Source: Deltaproteobacteria bacterium (lineage in GTDB: Bacteria > Myxococcota > Polyangia > Haliangiales > Haliangiaceae). Taken from it: a stretch of DNA of 11,549 nt. The stretch spans positions 1 to 11,549 of the forward strand of contig JAGSPR010000199.1 of assembly GCA_018262455.1 (NCBI GenBank), written 5' to 3'. Within the stretch, counting starts at the first letter, position 1. Every line of letters begins with the position of its first letter. Shown here in pieces: positions 1-10,183 of the stretch. The position numbers and the translations under genes were made by a program. The notes under the pieces are model-generated. The model did not search any database, had not been told where the DNA came from, and worked only from the letters and a program-made list of their open reading frames with translations.

Positions 1-99
1 ACCGTGCCCCGGCGCTGGCACCTCAACACCTGCCTCGTCAACTTCTACGGCGACCGGCTCGAAGCCGGCAAGCCGGTGGACGCCGCGCGCGTCGGGGAG
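1..99 (+). pseudogene. AlkB-like dioxygenase, inverted middle fragment (cut by window edge)
   Basis: Plus-strand frame 1 reads VPRRWHLNTCLVNFYGDRLE from codon 2, followed by AGKPVDAARVGE. This resembles the central part of AlkB-like dioxygenases, just before the conserved HxD iron-binding motif. In an intact gene it would follow, after a linker of a few dozen residues, the N-terminal fragment encoded on the other strand at 310-92. Here it faces that fragment. Similarity stops at codon GAG (97-99); the next codons give VRSSPGR, which is the reverse complement of the N-terminal fragment. The linker would be expected to the left of position 1, outside the window. Confidence 0.55.
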
Positions 100-310
100 G
101 TTCGTAGTAGCCCAGGCAGGCGAACTGCCAGTTGCCGAGCCAGTACACCGGGCGCAGCAGCGAGCGCTGCGGCCGGCCCGCCGGGAGCGGCCGCAGGGTC
201 GAGTACCGCATCTCCCAGAGCGGCCGTAACGTCGCGAGCCAGGCCAGGATTTCGCCACGCGCGCCCGCGTCGATGAAGCCCGGATCGTAGACATAGCAGG
301 GGTCGTGCAT
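38..310 (-). pseudogene. AlkB-like 2OG-Fe(II) dioxygenase, N-terminal fragment
   Basis: The frame starts at an ATG at 310 (MHDPCYVYDP) and for about 73 residues reads like the N-terminus of an AlkB-type alpha-ketoglutarate-dependent dioxygenase, including the family-like stretch LLRPVYWLGNWQFACLGYYE at residues 50-69. After residue 73 (about position 92) the sequence turns into low-complexity Arg/Pro/Ala residues (RARRPPACRLRAG) and stops at 38, so the real protein is broken there. The expected catalytic part, with the HxD iron ligands, is absent from this strand. A piece resembling the middle of the same family lies inverted on the plus strand at 1-99. The gene is transcribed divergently from comF across 61 bp. 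The family assignment is from remembered sequence patterns and is fairly confident. Whether this is a true pseudogene or an assembly artefact cannot be decided from the window. Confidence 0.65.
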
Positions 311-371
311 CGGCTCGCTCGCCGTCGTGCTTTAGCACGCAACCCGGCCGGCCGAGGTCCGAAAGGTCCGC
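311..371. promoter_or_regulatory. Divergent spacer of the AlkB-like gene and comF, with a short palindrome
   Basis: These 61 bp separate two divergent starts, so both promoters must lie here or inside the genes. A 6-bp inverted repeat, CGTGCT-TT-AGCACG, occupies 326-339 and is the only AT-containing patch, so it could be an operator or part of a promoter. A direct repeat GGTCCG occurs at 356-361 and 365-370; with the preceding GAAAGG it forms the likely ribosome-binding region of comF. No good -35/-10 pair is evident. Confidence 0.35.
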
Positions 372-1032
372 ATGCTCGACTGGCTGTTCGCCCCTCAATG
401 CGCGGCCTGTGGCGATCCCGCGACCACGCTGTGTGAGCCCTGCAGTGCTTCGCTCCACGAGCTCGGACCGGCGTGTCCGCGGTGCGCCGAGCCGACTGGT
501 GACCACGCGGTGACGTGCCAGCGGTGCATGCGCGCGCCCTTGCCACTCGAGCGGATCGTCGCGCCGTGGCGGTTCGGCGGCCAGCTCGCGGTCGCGATCC
601 GCCGGCTCAAGTTCACCGGACGGATGGAGGTCGCGCGTGAGGTCGCGCCGCTGTGGGCGCCGCTCGTCGCCGCCGCCGCTGCACCGGGCGCGGTCGTCGT
701 CCCGATCCCGCTCCACTGGCGCCGCCGGTTTCGCCGCGGCTACGACCACGCGTGGCTGCTCGCGGTCCATGCCTGCCGGTTCGCGGCGATCTCTCCGCCG
801 GTCCCGGCGCTGCGGCGCGTCCACGCGGCGCCGCCGCAGAGCACGCTGACCGCGGCCGAGCGCCGCGACAACCTGCGCGACGCCTTCGCCGTCGGCGATC
901 CGCGGTCGATCGTGGGCCGCTCGGTGGTGCTGGTCGATGATGTCGTGACGACCGGAGCGACCCTGGCCGCGGCTGCCCGGGTGCTGCACGCCGCGGGTGC
1001 CGTGCGCGTGATCGGCGTGGCGCTGGCGCGGG

Positions 1033-1052
<20 letters not shown>
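372..1052 (+). CDS. comF: ComF family phosphoribosyltransferase-like protein
   Basis: A 226-residue protein with the full ComF layout. The N-terminal zinc-ribbon-like region has four CxxC pairs (Cys10/13, 21/24, 35/38, 49/52). It is followed by the PIPLHWRRRFRRGYDHA stretch (111-127) and the PPQSTLTAAERRDNLRDAF stretch (154-172). The type I phosphoribosyltransferase PRPP loop VVLVDDVVTTGAT lies at 185-197. ComF proteins are linked to DNA uptake in transformable bacteria, where they act in the cytoplasm with the import helicase machinery, but the family is widespread in non-competent bacteria and the substrate is generally unknown. The length is normal. The ATG at 372 is preceded by GAAAGG at a sensible distance. 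The stop at 1050-1052 lies 20 bp inside the end of the convergent gene, leaving no room for a separate terminator. No other competence gene is visible. Confidence 0.93.
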
Positions 1053-5346
<4,294 letters not shown>

Positions 5347-5476
5347 CCGGTCTCCCCATGGCGCTGCCGGGCTGTCCTCCCGGCGACGCAAGATCATCGT
5401 ACACCGTCCCCGCACGGCCGAAACCGACCGGCTTCACCGCGGATCCCCCGCGGGCCGAGGCGTAAGCTGCCTCGCC
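5347..5476. promoter_or_regulatory. Divergent promoter region, fused surface gene / DUF4336-like gene
   Basis: A 130-bp spacer between divergent starts. For the minus-strand gene, TACGAT at 5401-5396 fits a TAnnnT -10 box about 50 bases before the ATG, with GGGGAG as ribosome site; no convincing -35 is seen. For the plus-strand gene, TAAGCT (5463-5468) lies eight bases before the ATG at 5477, suggesting a very short or absent leader. A perfect 6-bp inverted repeat (CGAGGC, 7-base loop, GCCTCG; 5456-5474) covers the only GAGG ribosome-site candidate. All of this is pattern reading, not proof. Confidence 0.35.
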
Positions 5477-6172
5477 ATGGATCACCGAGCCTGGCGGCCT
5501 GCCCACCACACCCCGCTCGAACCGCTCGCCGACGGGCTCTGGCAGGTCGAGGCCGAGCTGGCGGGCCTGCCGATGGTCCGTCGGATGGTCATCGCACGGC
5601 GGGCAGACGGGAGCGTCCTCGTCCACAACGCGGTGTGTGCGGACGAGCCGACCATGGTCGCGATCGAGGCGATCGGGCCGATCCGCTGGCTGATCGTGCC
5701 CGGCGCCTACCACCGCCTCGATCTCGCGGCCTGGAATGCTCGCTATCCCGACTGCACGGTGATCGCGATGCCACAGGTCACGCCACGCATCCGCGAGCGC
5801 GGGCGCGTCGACGGTGGCCCCGAGCTGCTGCCGCCCGATCCCACGGTGACCTATGCGCCGCTCGATGGCGTGCCCGGCGAAGGGGTCCTCGTGCACCGCG
5901 GCCGTGGCATCACGCTCGTGTTCAATGATGTCCTGCAGAACAACGGCAAGCTGCCTGGCTGGAAGGGCGCGGCGCTGTCGCTGCTCGGCTCGGGTGGCGG
6001 CCCCAAGGTCACGCGGATCGCCCGGCTCGTCATGGTCGGCGACAAGCGGGCGCTCGCGGCGCACCTGGTCCGGCTCGCGACTCCCGACCTGACGATGATC
6101 GTGCCGGGGCATGGAGCCGTGATCCGCGACGGTGCGGCCGAGACCCTGAGATCGGTCGCCCGCGCGCTCTGA
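5477..6172 (+). CDS. DUF4336-like metallo-beta-lactamase-fold protein
   Basis: A 231-residue soluble protein without a signal peptide. It begins with a metallo-beta-lactamase-like opening (PLADGLWQVEAELAGLPMVR, residues 16-35). The usual HxHxDH metal motif is not present; the corresponding turn reads VPGAYHRLDLAAWNARYP (74-91), with only His79 and Asp82. Later parts keep family features: TLVFNDVLQNN (146-156) and IVPGHG (208-213). This resembles the DUF4336 group, whose function is not established. The ATG at 5477 was chosen because homology begins there; upstream in-frame codons overlap the divergent promoter. The FKBP gene follows 28 bp downstream on the same strand, so the two may be partly co-transcribed. 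Catalytic activity cannot be claimed. Confidence 0.75.
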   Translation: MDHRAWRPAHHTPLEPLADGLWQVEAELAGLPMVRRMVIARRADGSVLVHNAVCADEPTMVAIEAIGPIRWLIVPGAYHRLDLAAWNARYPDCTVIAMPQVTPRIRERGRVDGGPELLPPDPTVTYAPLDGVPGEGVLVHRGRGITLVFNDVLQNNGKLPGWKGAALSLLGSGGGPKVTRIARLVMVGDKRALAAHLVRLATPDLTMIVPGHGAVIRDGAAETLRSVARAL

Positions 6173-6188
6173 CGCGTCGATCCCCGTG

Positions 6189-6200
6189 TAGGATGCGGGC
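6189..6200 (+). promoter_or_regulatory. Candidate -10 box for a leaderless FKBP transcript
   Basis: TAGGAT (6189-6194, TAnnnT pattern) is followed by exactly six bases, GCGGGC, and then the ATG at 6201. No Shine-Dalgarno-like sequence lies between them. This spacing puts a transcription start at or next to the start codon. The same spacing occurs before uppP. No clear -35 element is seen. Confidence 0.35.
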
Positions 6201-6551
6201 ATGATCGAGAGCCCCAGCGGCCTGAGCTACGAGGACACGGTCGTCGGAACCGGTGCGAGCCCGAAAACCGGTCAGAAGTGTGTGATGCACTACACCGGCT
6301 GGTTGTGGGTCAACGGCGCCAAGGGCGCCAAGTTCGACAGCTCGCACGATCGCGGCCAGCCGTTCGAGTTTCCGATCGGCACCGGTCGCGTGATCAAGGG
6401 CTGGGACGAGGGCGTCGCGACGATGAAGATCGGCGGCAAGCGCACGCTGCTCATCCCGGCGGAGCTCGGCTATGGCGCGCGCGGTGCCGGCGGGCTCATC
6501 CCGCCCGGCGCGACGCTGTTGTTCGAGGTCGAGCTGCTCGGCGTGGTCTGA
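6201..6551 (+). CDS. FKBP-type peptidyl-prolyl cis-trans isomerase
   Basis: A 116-residue, single-domain FKBP. It would catalyse cis-trans isomerisation of peptide bonds before proline and assist folding. With no signal peptide it should be cytoplasmic. The residues lining the classical FKBP12 pocket are conserved: Tyr31 (HYTGW), Phe45-Asp46 (KFDSS), Phe55, Val64-Ile65, Trp68 (VIKGWDEGV), Tyr91 (LGYGARG), Ile100 (LIPPGATLLF) and Phe108. Compared with FKBP12 the loop after HYTG is about four residues longer (WLWVNGAKGAKF), as in some other bacterial FKBPs. The length is normal for the family. The gene lies 28 bp after the DUF4336-like gene and its last 82 bp overlap the end of the convergent lipoprotein gene. 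Confidence 0.95.
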   Translation: MIESPSGLSYEDTVVGTGASPKTGQKCVMHYTGWLWVNGAKGAKFDSSHDRGQPFEFPIGTGRVIKGWDEGVATMKIGGKRTLLIPAELGYGARGAGGLIPPGATLLFEVELLGVV

Positions 6552-6889
6552 CACCCGGTCAACCCGGCGAGCGTCGTCGCGGTCACCGCACAGCGATAGT
6601 CGTGGGGTGTCAGCGTCAGGCAACCGGCCAACCACTGGGTCCGGAGGTCGACCGCGAGGCTTGTCTGCTCGGCCTCGGTGGGGAGCTGATTCGCCGGCCG
6701 GGTCGCGCGGAGCTCGGCGATGCCGATCGCGACCGCGTGCGCGATCAGCTCCTCGCACTCGTGCTCCGAGGGCGGGCTGGCGGGCGCAACGCGCGGGTCC
6801 TGCGTCGCCGCCGAGCCATGCGGCCGCGAGGGCTCACCTGGATGACTCGAACAGGCTGCGATCACGACGAGCCAGACGATGCGCCTCAC
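6470..6889 (-). CDS. Small Cys-containing lipoprotein of unknown function
   Basis: A 139-residue protein from a GTG at 6889. An in-frame TGA lies three codons upstream, so no earlier start is possible. The N-terminus MRRIVWLVVIAACSS is a short lipoprotein signal with Cys13 as the likely lipidated residue; the hydrophobic part is brief. A Pro/Ser-rich linker (14-42) leads to a compact domain with Cys45, Cys90, Cys100 and Cys113 that could form two disulfides (SEHECEELIAHAVAIGIAEL; LAGCLTLTPHDYRCAV). I do not recognise the family. The last roughly 25 residues (from about 112 on) overlap the FKBP coding region on the other strand and are Ser/Pro-rich, so the tail may be unconstrained. It is divergent from uppP across 25 bp. 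The codon pattern and the sensible lipobox argue for a real gene. Confidence 0.7.
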   Translation of the reverse strand: MRRIVWLVVIAACSSHPGEPSRPHGSAATQDPRVAPASPPSEHECEELIAHAVAIGIAELRATRPANQLPTEAEQTSLAVDLRTQWLAGCLTLTPHDYRCAVTATTLAGLTGCQTTPSSSTSNNSVAPGGMSPPAPRAP

Positions 6890-6914
6890 GACCCATCAAT
6901 GTTAGCGTGTTCGC
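6890..6914. promoter_or_regulatory. Overlapping divergent -10 boxes, lipoprotein / uppP
   Basis: Only 25 bp separate the two start codons. On the plus strand TAGCGT (6903-6908) stands exactly six bases before the uppP ATG. On the minus strand TAACAT (6904-6899) stands nine bases before the lipoprotein GTG. The two TAnnnT elements share two bases, so RNA polymerase could hardly occupy both at once. The -35 regions would lie inside the opposite genes. A weak GATGGG ribosome site precedes the lipoprotein start; none is visible for uppP. Confidence 0.4.
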
Positions 6915-7724
6915 ATGGCGTTGTGGTTCGCCGCCCTGCTCGGAGTGGTGCAGGGCTTGACCGAATTCATTCCGGTCTCGTCGACCGCGCATATCCGTAT
7001 CGCGGTGGCGCTGTTCGGCCAGTCCGACGAGGGCATGGCCGCGTACACGGCCGTGATCCAGCTCGGCACGTTGCTGGCGGTGCTGGTCTACTTCGCGAAG
7101 GACCTGGCCGCGTTACCGGCGGCGATGGTGCGAGATCCGTCGAGCCCGGATGGCCGGTTGCCCTGGCTGCTCGCCGCTGGCACCGTGCCGATCGTCATCG
7201 TCGGGCTGGTGCTGAAGAAGCACATCGAAGGCGACCTCCGCTCGCTGTACGTGATCGCGATCGCGCTCATCACCGTCGGGATCGGGATGGCGATCATCGA
7301 TCGCATCGCGTCGGGGCGGGACGCCACGCGGCCCCTCGCGGACATCACGTTTCGCGACGCGCTGATCGTGGGGCTCGCCCAGACGCTGGCGCTCGTGCCG
7401 GGGGTGTCACGCTCGGGCGCCACGATCTGCATGACGTTGCTCCTCGGGTTCTCGCGCAGCGACGCGGCCCGGTTCTCGTTCCTGTTGTCGATCCCTGCGA
7501 TCGCGGGGGCCGGCATCTTCGAGGCCCGCGATGCGATGCGGCTCCTGGGGCGCGAGGCGATCCCGGCGCTCGCGATCGGCACCGGCACCGCAGCCATCAC
7601 CGGCTACGTCGCGATCGCGTGGCTCATCAAGTGGCTCGGCTCGCACGACCTCGTCGGGTTCGCGATCTACCGCGTGCTCGCCGGCATCGCGCTGATCGGC
7701 GGACTCATCGCACGCATCGTGTAG
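6915..7724 (+). CDS. uppP: Undecaprenyl-diphosphate phosphatase (UppP/BacA)
   Basis: A 269-residue, mostly hydrophobic integral membrane protein of normal family length. UppP removes a phosphate from undecaprenyl pyrophosphate, recycling the lipid carrier used for peptidoglycan and surface polysaccharide, and extra copies can raise bacitracin resistance. Both signature motifs are present: GVVQGLTEFIPVSSTAH at residues 10-26, with the (E/Q)xxxE pair Gln13/Glu17 and His26, and VPGVSRSGAT at 161-170, with Arg166. These match the residues known to matter in the E. coli enzyme (Glu17, Glu21, His30, Arg174), with the first Glu replaced by the permitted Gln. The ATG at 6915 sits at the start of the first membrane segment and has no ribosome site, but a TAnnnT box is six bases upstream. 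Confidence 0.97.
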   Translation: MALWFAALLGVVQGLTEFIPVSSTAHIRIAVALFGQSDEGMAAYTAVIQLGTLLAVLVYFAKDLAALPAAMVRDPSSPDGRLPWLLAAGTVPIVIVGLVLKKHIEGDLRSLYVIAIALITVGIGMAIIDRIASGRDATRPLADITFRDALIVGLAQTLALVPGVSRSGATICMTLLLGFSRSDAARFSFLLSIPAIAGAGIFEARDAMRLLGREAIPALAIGTGTAAITGYVAIAWLIKWLGSHDLVGFAIYRVLAGIALIGGLIARIV

Positions 7725-7839
7725 GTGCCAGATCCTGTGACCGATGCTGTGACCGAGGCCGTGAAAACGCGCCCGGGACACCGCGCGTGGACGCGAGTGC
7801 TGATAGGCTCGTGTTCGTCCGTTGCTATCGAGGGTACCG
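7725..7839 (+). promoter_or_regulatory. Spacer between uppP and the PEGA gene, with short direct repeats
   Basis: This 115-bp spacer holds two exact copies of CTGTGACCGA at 7735-7744 and 7747-7756, with a shorter third copy CCGTGA at 7759-7764, all on a 12-bp period. A possible -10 box TAGGCT lies at 7804-7809, giving a leader of about 25 bases, and GAGGG (7830-7834) is a well-spaced ribosome site five bases before the ATG at 7840. No clear terminator follows uppP. The repeats could be a regulator's binding sites; that is inference. Confidence 0.35.
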
Positions 7840-10032
7840 ATGAGGATTGATCGATTGCGTGTGCTCCTCCTCCCGCTCGCAGTGCTGCTGGCGTGGGTGA
7901 CTGTCACGACCAGCACTGCCCACGCTCAGCCGGGTTGCCCGAACAGCAAGCCGGGAAAGTTCAAGGTGAAGGTCGACTCGACCCCACCCGGAGCCGCGGT
8001 CTACATCGATAGCAAGCAGTGTCCCTCGGTGGGCGTCACCCCGTGGAGCGGCATGCTCAACGCCGGTGACATCACCGTGATCATCGAGGCGCCGGGGTAC
8101 GAGCCGGCGACCAAGACGTTCAAGGTCGCCAAGGTGCGCAAGCTGCAGGAGCTGTTCGTGCCCCTCACGCGGCGGCCGCAGATCGAGGTCCGCGCCGATG
8201 CCGACAAGAACCTGATCGGGGCGACCGTGACGGTCGACGGTCAACCGATGGGACAGATCCAGGGCCCGCTGGTCATCCCGACGACGCCCGCGCGGCACCT
8301 CATCGAGATCAAGAAGGACGGCTTCGAGACGCTGTCGCAGTGGGTCGATCTCACGACGACCCCCAGCATCGTGCTCACGCCGGCGCTCAAGGAGATCAAG
8401 AAGTACGGCACGGTCATCGTCGAAGCCGACCTGCCGGACGCCGAGGTCTACATCGATAACAACAAGCACCCGGACAACACGACCGCGACGATCGAGAACG
8501 TGATCGAGGGTGTCCACGTGATCGAGGTCAAGAAGGCCGGTCAGTCGTGGACCAAGACCATCCAGGTCACGGCGAACAAGCAGACCAAGATCCGCGCCGA
8601 GCTCACCGCGGGCGTCGGCGTGATCCGCGTGATGTCGGACACCGCGGGCGCGCGCGCGTTCATCGACAGCATCGACAAGGGGCCGGTCCCGGTCGATATC
8701 AAGGACATCAAGGCGGGCGATCACATCATCCAGATCAAGGCGCCCGGCTTCAAGACGGCCGAGAAGACGATCACGGTGGCGCCCGGCTCGTCGCAGACGG
8801 TCAAGGAAGAGCTCCAGGCCGACATCCCGGCCGATACCGGCACGCTGAAGGTCACGTCCACGGTGCCCGAGGCCGAGGTGTTCATCGATGGCGCGCTCGC
8901 CGGCAAGGTGCCGCAGGAGAAGCGACTCGGCGAGGGCGAGCACCCGGTGGTGGTGCGGCTGACCGGCTTCAAGCAGTTCGAGACGAAGGTCAAGGTCGAG
9001 GCCGGCAAGACGATCACGGTCACCGCCGAGCTCAAGGCGGTGGGCCGGATCCGGATCCTGTCGACGCCGACCGGCGCGACCGTGACGATCAACGGGCTCG
9101 TCGTCGGCAAGACGCCGCTCGACACCGACGCCGAGGTCGGCGAGAACGTGCTGCACCTCGACATGCCCGGCTTCACGCCGTTCGAGCAGACGTTGATGAT
9201 CGAGGGCGGCAAGACCGCGACGATCTCGCGCGAGCTGGCGATCGCCGGCAAGAGCGAGACCGAGCTCGAGAACGAGCAGCGCGGGCTGTCCTCGTTCGGC
9301 GCCCGCACGTTGCCGCGTGGCCGCTCGACCGTCGACTTCGACGCCGGGTATCCCTATTTCCTCAACGCGAGGATCACCGTCGGTGCCGGCCGGATCGCGA
9401 AGAAGTTCGGGTTCGACGCCACCGTGGCCATTCGCACGATGCTGGCGCGCAGCGAGCTAGGGCTCGGCGGCCGCGCGATGCTCGTCAACAACGAGCCGTT
9501 CTCGGCCGGCGTGTTCACGAACCTGTGGTGGGGCAGCAAGCTGTTCGACGACTCGCAGCGCAACGGCTTCACCTTCGAGGCGGGCGGCATCGCGTCGCTG
9601 ACCGCGCTGTCGAACGTCACGATCAGCGGCCGCGGATACTTCCAGTTCTGGAGTGATCGGCACTGCCCCGCGATCGACGCCGCGAACAACTTCGACGCCA
9701 CCGGCGCGACCGATACCTGCGAGGGCTACAAGAAGCGCGTGATCGAAGGGCTGGACCCCTCAAGCTTCAGCGTCCAGGATCAAGCGCGGGCCGAGAAGCT
9801 CACCGGCAACAAGGGGAGGGAGTTCTTCGACCGCGATGCCGGTGCCCGCTTCCTGCTCAGCATCGCGGCCGAGATCACGCTCCAGCAGCGGTGGAACGTC
9901 TACGGGATCGTCGAAGGTGCACCGTTCCAGGGCAGGGACGAGCGCGCGCTGTTCACCAACCTGTTCTCCGGCTCGATGCCCGACACCGACTACCTGATCT
10001 ACGCGCGCTTCGGGCTCACCTACAAGTTCTAG
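7840..10032 (+). CDS. Exported protein with six PEGA repeats and a C-terminal outer-membrane beta-barrel
   Basis: A 730-residue protein. The ATG at 7840 was chosen for its GAGGG ribosome site and because it begins a classical signal peptide (MRIDRLRVLLLPLAVLLAWV, cleavage expected after AHA-Q near residue 29). Six PEGA-type repeats of about 68 residues follow at roughly 40-110, 113-184, 189-256, 259-326, 335-400 and 401-468. Each has the pattern V.ST.P.GA.V.IDG...G..P...L..G.H.I.V...GF...E, for example STPTGATVTINGLVVGKTPL. PEGA domains are surface or periplasmic beta-sandwiches often next to S-layer or polysaccharide-binding parts. Residues about 484-730 alternate polar and aromatic/hydrophobic residues and end in YKF, the terminal-Phe signature of BAM-assembled barrels. 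Cys33/61 and Cys609/627 could form disulfides. It stands alone, 115 bp after uppP. The ligand is unknown. Confidence 0.85.
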   Translation: MRIDRLRVLLLPLAVLLAWVTVTTSTAHAQPGCPNSKPGKFKVKVDSTPPGAAVYIDSKQCPSVGVTPWSGMLNAGDITVIIEAPGYEPATKTFKVAKVRKLQELFVPLTRRPQIEVRADADKNLIGATVTVDGQPMGQIQGPLVIPTTPARHLIEIKKDGFETLSQWVDLTTTPSIVLTPALKEIKKYGTVIVEADLPDAEVYIDNNKHPDNTTATIENVIEGVHVIEVKKAGQSWTKTIQVTANKQTKIRAELTAGVGVIRVMSDTAGARAFIDSIDKGPVPVDIKDIKAGDHIIQIKAPGFKTAEKTITVAPGSSQTVKEELQADIPADTGTLKVTSTVPEAEVFIDGALAGKVPQEKRLGEGEHPVVVRLTGFKQFETKVKVEAGKTITVTAELKAVGRIRILSTPTGATVTINGLVVGKTPLDTDAEVGENVLHLDMPGFTPFEQTLMIEGGKTATISRELAIAGKSETELENEQRGLSSFGARTLPRGRSTVDFDAGYPYFLNARITVGAGRIAKKFGFDATVAIRTMLARSELGLGGRAMLVNNEPFSAGVFTNLWWGSKLFDDSQRNGFTFEAGGIASLTALSNVTISGRGYFQFWSDRHCPAIDAANNFDATGATDTCEGYKKRVIEGLDPSSFSVQDQARAEKLTGNKGREFFDRDAGARFLLSIAAEITLQQRWNVYGIVEGAPFQGRDERALFTNLFSGSMPDTDYLIYARFGLTYKF

Positions 10033-10183
10033 GGCCTGCGCCGACTTGCGCCCGGCGGCCGCGACGGCGTCGCCGGTCCGAGCTTCCGCCTGATCGTCCT
10101 CGGGGATGACGGCATGAAGGAAAACGTACGTCGATGTAAGTCACCTCACCGACGTTGCTCAGTGAAACTTGCATGGTGTGGAG
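10033..10183 (+). promoter_or_regulatory. Spacer with an AT-richer promoter-like patch before the cytochrome gene
   Basis: The first half (10050-10085) is very GC-rich and contains a possible stem (GCGAC-GGC-GTCGC) but no T-run, so I do not call a terminator. The second half (10115-10175) is clearly richer in A/T than its surroundings and is the likely promoter. It contains an inverted repeat, ACGTCG (10128-10133) and CGACGT (10150-10155), and a TAAGTC patch at 10137-10142. GGAG directly abuts the ATG at 10184, which is too close for a normal ribosome site. Confidence 0.35.

Noticed and set aside
45..989. 314-codon minus-strand frame across the comF region
   Set aside because: Composition typical of an antisense frame, and it contradicts the well-supported ComF protein on the plus strand.
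5347..5415. Longer start at 5415 for the fused surface gene
   Set aside because: It would place 23 charged residues ahead of an otherwise normal signal peptide, and the ATG at 5346 has a good ribosome site.
7825..9156. 443-codon minus-strand frame opposite the PEGA repeats
   Set aside because: Leu/Arg/Asp-rich mirror of the PEGA repeats. Its apparent periodicity comes from the real repeats on the plus strand.
10050..10085. GC-rich stem after the PEGA gene as a terminator
   Set aside because: The stem is only five base pairs in its clean form, lacks a T-run, and similar stems arise often in sequence this GC-rich.
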